Positions 14,519-22,801 of a stretch of 54,036 nucleotides of DNA are shown one piece after another; within the stretch, counting starts at the first letter, position 1; every line of letters begins with the position of its first letter. Both the position numbers and the translations under genes were made by a program. The notes beneath the pieces were generated by a model that was given only the letters and a program-made list of their open reading frames with translations, had not been told where the DNA came from and did not search any database. The stretch is from an uncultured Bacteroidaceae bacterium (GTDB lineage Bacteria; Bacteroidota; Bacteroidia; Bacteroidales; Bacteroidaceae), in NCBI GenBank assembly GCA_905236065.1, contig CAJONZ010000086.1:1-54036 (forward strand), given 5' to 3'.

Positions 14519-17299
14519 ATGAACCATCATAAGATATTCCCCATTCTTTTAGCCCTTCTTCTGACGTGGTGCGGTACGGTGTTCGCACAGAAAAACGCCA
14601 ACACCCACAACATCACCCTCAACGTGACGGAGAAGAAAAGCAAGAACCCCATCATCATGGGTACCGTGATTCTGAGTCCGAGTGGACTAGGGGCTGTTAC
14701 CGACATGAACGGTAAGGCCGTCATCCGCAATGTGCCCGAAGGCCGCTACACACTGACGGCCTCCTACATCGGGTTCGAGACATACACCCTGCAAATCAGT
14801 GTCGGGAAAAGCGACATCAACCTCAAAGTGGAGATGGTGGAGACCACGCTCTTGCTGAACAACGTCAGCGTCACAGCAAGACAGAATGTGTCCGGCTCAT
14901 CTACGTCGAGCATCATCGGACGGCAAGCCATCGACCACCTACAGGCTACGTCGCTGGCAGACATCATGCAGCTGGTTCCCGGACAACTGATGGGCAATGG
15001 CGACCTGACCTCACCCACGAACATACAGCTCAGGCAGTTGGTCAACAACAACACCTCGGCCTTCGGCTCCAGCATCGTCGTGGATGGAGTGCCCATGTCG
15101 AACAACGCAAGCGTGTCGCAGGGAACTTTCTCATCGACTGCCTTTTCGGGTACAGACCTACGACAGATTGCCTCCGACGACATCGAGGAGGTGGAAGTGG
15201 TACGAGGCATCCCCTCGGCTGAATACGGCGACCTGACGAGCGGACTGATTGTCGTTCACTCAAAAGTGGGCGTGACTCCGCTCCAGTTCAAAGGCAAAAT
15301 CAACCCGGCCCTGATGAACTACTCACTGAGCAAGGGTCTGCACATTGGCCGAGGCGGCATCCTGAACGGAAGCCTTGACTATGCACAGTCGTGGGGCGAC
15401 CCCCGCATGAAGACACGCTCGTTCCACCGATACACGGGTAGCATCGGCTGGGGATATGACATCAACAGCAAGTGGCACATTGACACGAAGTTCCGCTACC
15501 TGTTGGCAAAGGACTGGACGGGAAAAGACCCAGATGCGGAGCAGGACGGAACCTACACGGAAAACAAGAACCAGTCGTTCACCCTGACGCACAACGGACG
15601 CATCCAGTTGGACAAACCCCTTGCGCGTACATTATCTTATACTTTCGGACTGACCTCCACACAGACGGACAACACGAAAACATCGTTCGCCAGTGTCAGC
15701 ACAGGTCTGCAACCCATCCTGCTGGCCCAAGAGACCGGCTATTACGTCGTACCTTTCGTCACCAGTTCCTATTTGGCCACGGGCAGCACGGAAAGCCGTC
15801 CAGGCAATGTCTTCCTGAAAGTCAACGACCAGTTTTACCTGAAAGCGGGCAAAACGCGGCAGACCTTTAAGGTGGGTGTGGAGTACCACTACGATTGGAA
15901 CAACGGACGCGGTTACTACAACGAAGACGAACTATTGCCATTGACGCCCAATGGCGACGGACGACCACGCGCCTTCAGCGATATCCCCGGGCTGCACCAG
16001 TTTGCCGCATACGCCGAAGACCAGTTCACCTGGGACATCAACAAAGTCAACAAGTTGCGAGCCACGGCAGGTGTCCGCTTCACGGCACTCCAGCCTTTTG
16101 CTAACGTGGCTACTACAGCCCTTTCCCCACGCCTTAACCTTTCGTTCTCACTGACGAAATGGTTGGATATTCGTGGCGGTGTCGGCATGAACTCCAAAAC
16201 GCCAGGTCTGAACTATCTTTACCCGGACAAGAAATATGCCGACCAATTTGCCGCACAATACATTCCACAGGATGACCCTGCCGCACAACTGCTTGCCTAT
16301 CACACTCAGGTCTATGAGGTGGCTTTCTCCAAGGGAATGAAGAATGCGACCACAACGAAGTTTGAGTTGGGCTTGGACTTCCGTTTGCCAAACAACAAGA
16401 AACTCAGCCTCATCGCCTATCACGACAAGACTCCAAACGGTTTCGGCCCTGTCATTGACTACTTCACGTACCAAAGCAGTGTCTTCACCAAGGAACAGGG
16501 ACTGATTGTCACACCAGGAGCCGCCACGCAGATTGACTACAACAATCCTTACCGCACGGACACCTATTTCATGACCACGGGCGAGATTGGAAACACAAAC
16601 TCCACTCTGAACCGAGGCCTTGAGGCCGATTTTGACTTCGGCACGGTGAAGCCCATCCGCACGTCATTCTACCTTTCGGGGGCATGGCAAGAAACCAAGA
16701 CATGGAGCACAGCACTCAACAGTGAGTCGGTTTCCGCGTCGTTACTCCCTTCCAGCTATTCGGCAGTCAAAGGCGGAACCACGCCCTTCAAGGTTATCTA
16801 TCCAAGCGGAGTCAACTATGACAAATACAGACGTTTGGTGACAACCCTTCGCACCGTTACCCACATTCCAGAACTGCGCATGGTGTTCTCTGTCACCGCC
16901 CAGGCCATCTTCCACGACTGGCGTTTCAACTATGTGACGGACAAAACCCCCATTGGCTGGATTGACACGAACTGCGACCGTCACGAAATCACGTCCGACA
17001 TGCTGAACGGCTATTTGGGCATGGACGCACGTTACTACTCTGAGAAGCCTCAAGACCAAAGCAGCGTAGCCCTTCAAGACCTTTGCAACAAGGCTGAGGA
17101 CAAAGAACCGACTACCAACCCCGTCACCTGGAACCTGCAACTACGGCTGACCAAGGAACTGGGCAACACGGGTGGCCTCTCGTTCTACGTCAACAATGCG
17201 CTCTACTACGAGCCATTCCTCTCCACCAACAAATCGCGCACCCTCACACAGCGCAACACGGGTTTCAGCTTCGGTGCCGAACTTTACCTCAACTTCTAA
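14519..17299 (+). CDS. TonB-dependent outer-membrane receptor with carboxypeptidase-like N-terminal domain
   Basis: A 926-residue importer: signal peptide (1-24, CGTVFAQ), a carboxypeptidase-D regulatory-like beta-sandwich (about 30-115; VTDMNGKAVIRNVPEGRYTLTASYIGFE), a plug domain (about 120-250; SLADIMQLVPGQL, VVDGVPM, DIEEVEVVRGIPSAEYGDLTSGLIVV) and a 22-strand barrel ending in SFGAELYLNF. The layout matches other Bacteroidetes TonB receptors, but no SusD-like lipoprotein follows; instead DUF4876 and DUF6850-type proteins do. Together with the HMA protein this suggests import of a metal or metal complex and not of a glycan (inference). Energy would come from an ExbBD-TonB system like the one at the window start. 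Confidence 0.92.
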   Translation: MNHHKIFPILLALLLTWCGTVFAQKNANTHNITLNVTEKKSKNPIIMGTVILSPSGLGAVTDMNGKAVIRNVPEGRYTLTASYIGFETYTLQISVGKSDINLKVEMVETTLLLNNVSVTARQNVSGSSTSSIIGRQAIDHLQATSLADIMQLVPGQLMGNGDLTSPTNIQLRQLVNNNTSAFGSSIVVDGVPMSNNASVSQGTFSSTAFSGTDLRQIASDDIEEVEVVRGIPSAEYGDLTSGLIVVHSKVGVTPLQFKGKINPALMNYSLSKGLHIGRGGILNGSLDYAQSWGDPRMKTRSFHRYTGSIGWGYDINSKWHIDTKFRYLLAKDWTGKDPDAEQDGTYTENKNQSFTLTHNGRIQLDKPLARTLSYTFGLTSTQTDNTKTSFASVSTGLQPILLAQETGYYVVPFVTSSYLATGSTESRPGNVFLKVNDQFYLKAGKTRQTFKVGVEYHYDWNNGRGYYNEDELLPLTPNGDGRPRAFSDIPGLHQFAAYAEDQFTWDINKVNKLRATAGVRFTALQPFANVATTALSPRLNLSFSLTKWLDIRGGVGMNSKTPGLNYLYPDKKYADQFAAQYIPQDDPAAQLLAYHTQVYEVAFSKGMKNATTTKFELGLDFRLPNNKKLSLIAYHDKTPNGFGPVIDYFTYQSSVFTKEQGLIVTPGAATQIDYNNPYRTDTYFMTTGEIGNTNSTLNRGLEADFDFGTVKPIRTSFYLSGAWQETKTWSTALNSESVSASLLPSSYSAVKGGTTPFKVIYPSGVNYDKYRRLVTTLRTVTHIPELRMVFSVTAQAIFHDWRFNYVTDKTPIGWIDTNCDRHEITSDMLNGYLGMDARYYSEKPQDQSSVALQDLCNKAEDKEPTTNPVTWNLQLRLTKELGNTGGLSFYVNNALYYEPFLSTNKSRTLTQRNTGFSFGAELYLNF

Positions 17300-17339
17300 G
17301 TGTAAAATTAAAAGTTAAAATGTTGCTACCGCTTTTAAT

Positions 17340-18596
17340 ATGATGAAAAAAATACTTCTTCCCCTTCTATTTGCCTTCACCCTGACTGCCTGTATTGACT
17401 ACAGCGACGTCACACAGGAGGTCACTGCGAAAGTAAAGCTGCAAATGCCTGCGGACTTTACGGAGGGAACCGACTTCGCCGGACACAACGTCGTGCTGAA
17501 ATTGGGCGACAAAACGCTGACTGCCACCACGGACGAGAACGGCATCGCAACGTTCAAGGGTGTTGTGCCGGACGTTTACTCCATTTCCACCTCATGGGAC
17601 ATCAGCAATGAACTGTTCGCTGCACTCACCGGTAAAAGCGGCCTCTCCATGCGAGGTGCCGTCGTTTCGGGCGCACTCAACGACCAGGTCATTGCCGAGA
17701 ACAGCACAAACGAGCCCATCCTCCTGCCCACCAACGTGGCCGTAAAGGGCGACATCATCATCAGCAAAATCGCCAGTGCAGGCTCCAAGGACATCAACAA
17801 CCGCACCTACCTGGCTGGAAAATATCTGGAGCTTTACAACCAGGCAGACGAAAGTGTTGACATCAGTGGACTGTACATCGGCCTGCTCGAAAGTAGTAGC
17901 CCACAGGCTTTTACGCTTGAACAACTCCAAAGTAGCTTTGGGGGCGACAAGGTGATTTGCAAACAAATCTTCCAGATACCAACAGACAAAACTTACGAAG
18001 TAGCACCCGGCGCTTCCGTCCTGCTGACCAACTCTGCCATCGACCACCGAGGCTGGGACGAGAGAGCTGGGAAATTCATCCGTCCCAATGAAACCATCCT
18101 GACCGATGCGGACTTTGAGGCAAAAGACGCAATGGGAACCCTCATCAACAATCCGAACACCCCGGAACTGCTCACGGCAGCAACCTCCAGCGGCAACACC
18201 GCAACCATGAACCTCGTGCAGGGTGGGCCCTGTGGTATCATCATTTTCCGTACCGACGAGAACATTGATGACTGGGAGCGGACATACGCCTACGGAAAAA
18301 CGACCGGCGCAAAATACGTCACCGTGCCCAAGCAACTGATTCTCGACGGTGTAGATTATATCAAGAACAAGGCAACGGGCGTGGATGTCACTACCAAACG
18401 TCTCTTTGCGGACATTGACGCAAGCTATATCAACATCACCTCCATCAATGGTTGGTCGCTCGAAGTGGTCTATCGAAGGACTGCCAGCGTAACCCCCGAC
18501 GGACGTATCATCCTCAAAGACACCAACAACAGTCTGAACGACTTCAAGGTTTCCACAACGATTAAACCCCGCGAATACGACACCACAGTAGAATAA
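17340..18596 (+). CDS. DUF4876 lipoprotein
   Basis: A 418-residue envelope protein with a lipobox L-T-A-C about 18 residues in (two adjacent ATGs, 17340 and 17343, can start it). The N-terminal third is a beta-sandwich of carboxypeptidase-regulatory type (LGDKTLTATTDENGIATFKGV). From about residue 135 it matches the DUF4876 domain: GDIIISKIASAGSKDINNR, KYLELYNQADESVDISGLYIG, VICKQIFQIP, GPCGIIIF, a region that resembles lamin-tail-like folds. It is a paralogue of the protein at 20252. It would sit at the outer membrane next to the receptor encoded 40 bases upstream and may capture ligand for it, as SusD does for SusC (inference). Confidence 0.85.
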   Translation: MMKKILLPLLFAFTLTACIDYSDVTQEVTAKVKLQMPADFTEGTDFAGHNVVLKLGDKTLTATTDENGIATFKGVVPDVYSISTSWDISNELFAALTGKSGLSMRGAVVSGALNDQVIAENSTNEPILLPTNVAVKGDIIISKIASAGSKDINNRTYLAGKYLELYNQADESVDISGLYIGLLESSSPQAFTLEQLQSSFGGDKVICKQIFQIPTDKTYEVAPGASVLLTNSAIDHRGWDERAGKFIRPNETILTDADFEAKDAMGTLINNPNTPELLTAATSSGNTATMNLVQGGPCGIIIFRTDENIDDWERTYAYGKTTGAKYVTVPKQLILDGVDYIKNKATGVDVTTKRLFADIDASYINITSINGWSLEVVYRRTASVTPDGRIILKDTNNSLNDFKVSTTIKPREYDTTVE

Positions 18597-18603
18597 AGTT
18601 AAA

Positions 18604-20211
18604 ATGAAAAGAGAAATACTCCTCATACATCTGTTCCTCATCCTCATCATCCCGGCAAAGGCACAGGAGAGCCAGTACCGATACGATGATGCCACACAAC
18701 TATGGCACTACACGGACAATGCCGCAGCGCTCAGTCTGGACTCCACCCGCAACCGTGGCTATGCCCAGTTCATCTATCAGCATCAAGAGGGTGACTATAG
18801 CCGTGTGCAAGAAGGTAGCCTGACCAACCAGCTTCAGTTCCAGACCGAACGCTATCAGAAGCTTGGAAAATACCTCCATGCCTACGGACGTTTCAATTTC
18901 GACTATGGCCGCACCAACAACCGTGCTTGGTGCGACGTCATGCGTCCCTACGATTCCAACCCCTATTTTGCAGGCAGCAGCATCCAAGGCAGCTACGACT
19001 TCCAGGATTTCGACTTCACCGCCGCCCTTGGCACCTCACGCCTGGGTCATTGGACTTTGGGCACACGGATAGACTATAAGGCCGGCGACTTCAGCCGTCT
19101 GCGTGATCCTCGCTCACGCTCTCAACTGCTTGACTACAAGATTACGCCCGCAGCCACCTACTCGTTCAAGAACCAGACACTTGCGCTCGCCCTGAGCTAC
19201 AACCGCCGCAAGGAGAAAATCATCGGCTTGCAGACCGTGCAGCAAGACCCGAATCTCATGTACTATCTGATGTCGGGTATGGAACATGCCAACGGAACGG
19301 TAGGAGGCTACAGCAGCTACAGCCGCGAGTGGGTGAACCATCAGTTCGGGGCAGAGCTCAGTTACGACCTGCACACCTCCAAGACCCGCCATCAGCTCAC
19401 AGCCGCTATTCAGCGTGGACGGGAAGATGTCTATGGCCAATACCAGTATCAACCCGGACAGTTCACGGAATATAAATACACCGGCGACCTGCGCAACCGC
19501 ATCCAAGGCGAACGGACGCTCCACGAAATAGATTTCCATGCAGACTACCGTCAGGCATACGCCGACGAGTACCGCGAGCAATACCACCTGGAGCGTGAAA
19601 TGGAGACCGTCATCACCACCAAAGAGGTTACGGCTGCCGACGGAACCGTCAGCACGGTGGAGGTAGAGGAGCAGAAGCCCACCTCCTATACCTATAATTA
19701 TTACACTAACCTCATCACCTTCAAGAAGCGCTATCAGGTGAAGCAACTGAACCTAAGTACACACTATCGTCTGAACTTCCGCGACGGACAGAAAATCAGC
19801 GCATACGCAGGAGTCGCCATTGCCTATAACAACACCAGCAACGAGTACCTCCTTCCCAACTCAGAACTTCGCCACTCCGCGACGAACTTCATGCTGGAAG
19901 GCGGCAGCCAGCTGTTCCATCACGCCCTCTGGGTCGATGCTTCAGCCCTCTTCCACGCCAGCCACAAGGCAACGCTCCAACTGGCCGATCCGACGACCGA
20001 CTATGCCCTCGGCGTACTGATTCCCGATCAAGGCTATTATGCCACTCACTATTGGCGGGCAAACCTTCAGATTACCTACCAATTCCCCATCAAGCTGAAA
20101 GGCATACAATCCATCTGGTACCTCCGTGCCCAAGGCAGTCACCTCCATGCCACTGCCGCACCCCATCCGCACCAGACATCCTTTGCTTTCACGCTGGGAA
20201 TCTTTAATTAA
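18604..20211 (+). CDS. DUF6850-like outer-membrane beta-barrel protein
   Basis: A 535-residue protein with a signal peptide (1-20, ending PAKAQ) and many alternating aromatic strands typical of an outer-membrane barrel (GYAQFIYQHQEGDYSRVQEG, YLHAYGRFNFDYGRTNN, YNYYTNLITFKKRYQVKQLNLSTHYRLNF), ending TSFAFTLGIFN. I place it in the DUF6850 family of Bacteroidetes barrels with moderate confidence. It has no plug domain, so it is not itself a TonB receptor. Positioned 7 bases after the DUF4876 lipoprotein gene, it is surely part of the same unit; its role is unknown. Confidence 0.78.
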   Translation: MKREILLIHLFLILIIPAKAQESQYRYDDATQLWHYTDNAAALSLDSTRNRGYAQFIYQHQEGDYSRVQEGSLTNQLQFQTERYQKLGKYLHAYGRFNFDYGRTNNRAWCDVMRPYDSNPYFAGSSIQGSYDFQDFDFTAALGTSRLGHWTLGTRIDYKAGDFSRLRDPRSRSQLLDYKITPAATYSFKNQTLALALSYNRRKEKIIGLQTVQQDPNLMYYLMSGMEHANGTVGGYSSYSREWVNHQFGAELSYDLHTSKTRHQLTAAIQRGREDVYGQYQYQPGQFTEYKYTGDLRNRIQGERTLHEIDFHADYRQAYADEYREQYHLEREMETVITTKEVTAADGTVSTVEVEEQKPTSYTYNYYTNLITFKKRYQVKQLNLSTHYRLNFRDGQKISAYAGVAIAYNNTSNEYLLPNSELRHSATNFMLEGGSQLFHHALWVDASALFHASHKATLQLADPTTDYALGVLIPDQGYYATHYWRANLQITYQFPIKLKGIQSIWYLRAQGSHLHATAAPHPHQTSFAFTLGIFN

Positions 20212-20251
20212 TCAGAAATCTTAAAACAAAACTTTATAAATAAAAACGAAC

Positions 20252-22285
20252 ATGAAAATTACCTCTACACTGAAATCGCTGACACTCCTTGTCAGTTTGT
20301 CACTCATCCCCAGCTTGGCAAACGCCAAAGCTTCAAAAGCCTCCAATGGCGACCTCGTCATCAGCAAGGTTTACTATGCCGGAACCAAAGACCCGAACAA
20401 CAAGAACTACAAAGCTGACCAGTACATCGAGATTTTCAACAACAGACACAGCGTCATAGATGTGTCTGGACTCTACATCGGACTCATCGAGACCGAAAGC
20501 AGCACCGCCGCCTACCCTTCCTCCTATCTGTCAACCACAGAGGCAGGCGACCTTAAGGACAAAGTCATCTGCAAGCAGATTTTCCGCATCCCTGCCACTG
20601 AACCCGTCCTTCTCGAACCTGGCAAGAGCCTAGTCATCACCAACTGTGCCGTTGACCACACAGCCAGCAACGGTCATGACCTTTCTGGCGCAGACTTCGA
20701 AGTGAAGACGAGCAACAGTGGCTACTCAGAGCACAACGATGCCGTGCCCGGCCTTGAGAAAATTTTCTCGTTCAACGATGCCACCGACTTCATGAACTTC
20801 ACCAACGCTGGTCCCTGCGGCTTCGTGCTCATCGCTGCCGGTGCAGAGTCACAGGTCAACACTGCCGTTGCAGCTCCCATCTATGGCTATGGCAAGGACA
20901 GGGGAAACCAGTACGTGGCCATCCCCTCCTACCGTGTCATCGACGGCGTTGACATCCTGAAGAAAAATGCCAGCACCGACGAAGTGGATACCACGACCAA
21001 GCGCCTGGTCAACAGCATTGACAGCGGCTACGTGACCACCGACCTGCAAAACACATGGAACGGACAGACCATCTACCGTCGCTCTGCCGTTGTCGGTGAC
21101 GAGCGCGTCGTTCTCTTCGACACCAACAACAGCACCACCGACTGGGCCTCTTCTTCTGACATTCAGCCACGCCAGTACGACACCGAGGCTTACGGCACGA
21201 CCGACACCACCATCGTCATCCCTGCCACAGGCTTCCTGCCCATCAAGCCCAGCAAACCATTCTTCGGCCCTGCTGCGCTCACCATCGTCAACACCAATGC
21301 CAGTTCAAATGCTGCAATCACCGACCTCACCTACACGGTTTACAAGGCCGACACCCTCATGGCCATGGCCTCTTCCTATATTCTCGTTGGCACACCGGGC
21401 ACCTACACGTTGAAACTCAGCGATGCCAATGCCAGCATCTCAGGCAGCAGCAACACAGGATGGACTGAGGAATCTGTCTATACAGAAACCAAAGCCGGTC
21501 GCTCCGTATATAAGTTCATCGCCAACGACGAGAAAATTGGCTTCCAGCGCGACGAAGACTACGCTGCCGACAGCTACAAGTCCTGCAATTTCGGCGAGGG
21601 CGAACACCTCTACATCACCCTCACCGCCAAAGCCATTGGCTATCTTGAGACAAACCTCGGCATGGAGACCGGCAGTCTCAGCTTCCTCCAGTGGAACGGC
21701 CCGATGCCAGTGATTCCAGAACCAGTTGCTACCCCCTTCTTCGACTTTGAGAACAACAACATGGATCTTGCTATCGGACAGGCCGGTGACGACGAAAGCC
21801 TCCACGCTGGCGACATGCCTGGCAAAACTATAACCATGGGTGACGTTACCCTCAGCGTCGTTGACCCCGAAGGCGCATCCCTCCCTTCACGCTACTTCTG
21901 GGTAGGTAGCAAGGGCAACACCCTCAACCTCTTCAAAAACGCAGCCATCAACCTGACTGCCGCTGAAGGTCGTGCCATCACAGGCGTAACCGTCGTGTTC
22001 CAGACCAAGGCCAACAGCCTTACTGCCAGCAGCGGCACTTACGAGGAAGGCACCTGGACCGGCAATGCCGACGTACTCATACTCACCGCTCCGGCTACCC
22101 GCTACATCTACTCCATCAACGTAACCACAGACGAGGCCAATGCTCAGACCGTGGACATCGAAACCGTAGAGGCTCCACAGACCGCTGTTGCTCCAAAGGG
22201 CATCTTCGACCTCACAGGCCGTCCAGTCAGCGACCCAACTCGTGGTCTCTACATCATTGACGGTAAAATCACATTCGTAAAATAA
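20252..22285 (+). CDS. DUF4876 protein with duplicated module and C-terminal sorting-like tail
   Basis: A 677-residue secreted protein (signal peptide to about residue 25, NAKA). Residues about 30-310 are a DUF4876 domain parallel to the upstream lipoprotein (GDLVISKVYYAGTKDPNNK, YIEIFNNRHSVIDVSGLYIG, VICKQIFRIP, GPCGFVLI, IQPRQYD). Residues about 497-630 (21738-22140) are a module nearly identical to part of the giant protein on the opposite strand. The last residues (IFDLTGRPVSDPTRGLYIIDGKITFVK) resemble the tails of Prevotella proteins exported by type IX secretion; unlike its paralogue it has no lipobox. So the operon encodes one lipid-anchored and one presumably tail-sorted DUF4876 protein. 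Confidence 0.82.
   Translation: MKITSTLKSLTLLVSLSLIPSLANAKASKASNGDLVISKVYYAGTKDPNNKNYKADQYIEIFNNRHSVIDVSGLYIGLIETESSTAAYPSSYLSTTEAGDLKDKVICKQIFRIPATEPVLLEPGKSLVITNCAVDHTASNGHDLSGADFEVKTSNSGYSEHNDAVPGLEKIFSFNDATDFMNFTNAGPCGFVLIAAGAESQVNTAVAAPIYGYGKDRGNQYVAIPSYRVIDGVDILKKNASTDEVDTTTKRLVNSIDSGYVTTDLQNTWNGQTIYRRSAVVGDERVVLFDTNNSTTDWASSSDIQPRQYDTEAYGTTDTTIVIPATGFLPIKPSKPFFGPAALTIVNTNASSNAAITDLTYTVYKADTLMAMASSYILVGTPGTYTLKLSDANASISGSSNTGWTEESVYTETKAGRSVYKFIANDEKIGFQRDEDYAADSYKSCNFGEGEHLYITLTAKAIGYLETNLGMETGSLSFLQWNGPMPVIPEPVATPFFDFENNNMDLAIGQAGDDESLHAGDMPGKTITMGDVTLSVVDPEGASLPSRYFWVGSKGNTLNLFKNAAINLTAAEGRAITGVTVVFQTKANSLTASSGTYEEGTWTGNADVLILTAPATRYIYSINVTTDEANAQTVDIETVEAPQTAVAPKGIFDLTGRPVSDPTRGLYIIDGKITFVK
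21738..22140 (+). repeat. Module copy 1 (inverted with respect to 26024-26440)
   Basis: Encodes FFDFENNNMDLAIGQAGDDE through ATRYIYSINVTT. The protein matches the copy at 26024-26440 at most positions (e.g. PSRYFWVGSKGNTLNLFKNA and NLTAAEGRAITGVT), and the DNA shares exact runs of more than 20 bases, so the two copies form a long inverted repeat about 3.9 kb apart. Confidence 0.85.
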
Positions 22286-22298
22286 ACACACAAAAATT

Positions 22299-22694
22299 AT
22301 GAAAAAGACTCTAACATCCCTGTTGCTCATAGGACTGACACTCCCCTTGATGAGCCTCATGCCCGACGAGCCGGAAGTCATGACAAAGGAAGACGGCATG
22401 TATGTTGTCAACACCGCCACCTTGGGTCGCAAGGTGACTGGCTACGTGGGTGCCACTCCGCTGAAGATTTACATCAAGAAAAACAAGATTGAGAAGATAG
22501 AGGCCCTGCGCAATCAGGAAACTCCCAAGTACATGGCCCGCATCAAGAAAGAGCTTCTCAACAAATGGGATGGCAAGAAAGTGAAAGACGCCCTGAAAGA
22601 CAAAGTCGATGGCGTCACCGGCGCCACCTTCACCTCCGACGCCGTCATCCAGAACGTACAACTGGGCCTGGAATACTATCAGAAGAACAAATAG
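22299..22694 (+). CDS. Exported FMN-binding-domain protein with flavinylation motif
   Basis: A 131-residue protein with a signal-like N-terminus (MKKTLTSLLLIGLTLPLMS) and an FMN-binding domain like those of RnfG/NqrC. The sequence VDGVTGATFTSDAV contains the D-G-x-T-G-A-T motif in which a threonine is esterified to FMN by ApbE in family members. Single-domain, exported forms carry electrons outside the cytoplasm. It starts 13 bases after the second DUF4876 gene, so the operon ends with a probable redox protein. No apbE gene is in the window. A role in reducing an imported metal or its complex is my inference. Confidence 0.85.
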   Translation: MKKTLTSLLLIGLTLPLMSLMPDEPEVMTKEDGMYVVNTATLGRKVTGYVGATPLKIYIKKNKIEKIEALRNQETPKYMARIKKELLNKWDGKKVKDALKDKVDGVTGATFTSDAVIQNVQLGLEYYQKNK

Positions 22695-22710
22695 TCCCAG
22701 CCTACAATAC

Positions 22711-22756
22711 AATAAGAAAAGAGAATGTGCCTGTTGTCACATTCTCTTTTCTTATT
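22711..22756. terminator. Bidirectional terminator between convergent operons
   Basis: A 19-bp perfect stem (22711-22729 with 22738-22756; core GAGAATGTG / CACATTCTC) with an 8-base loop and A/T-rich bases of the arms giving U-tracts on both strands. It separates the FMN-binding gene and the giant surface protein gene. Confidence 0.88.
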
Positions 22757-22801
22757 ATCTGATATGTCGCATCAACAGACGTGCCACACCATCAACGAGT
22801 G

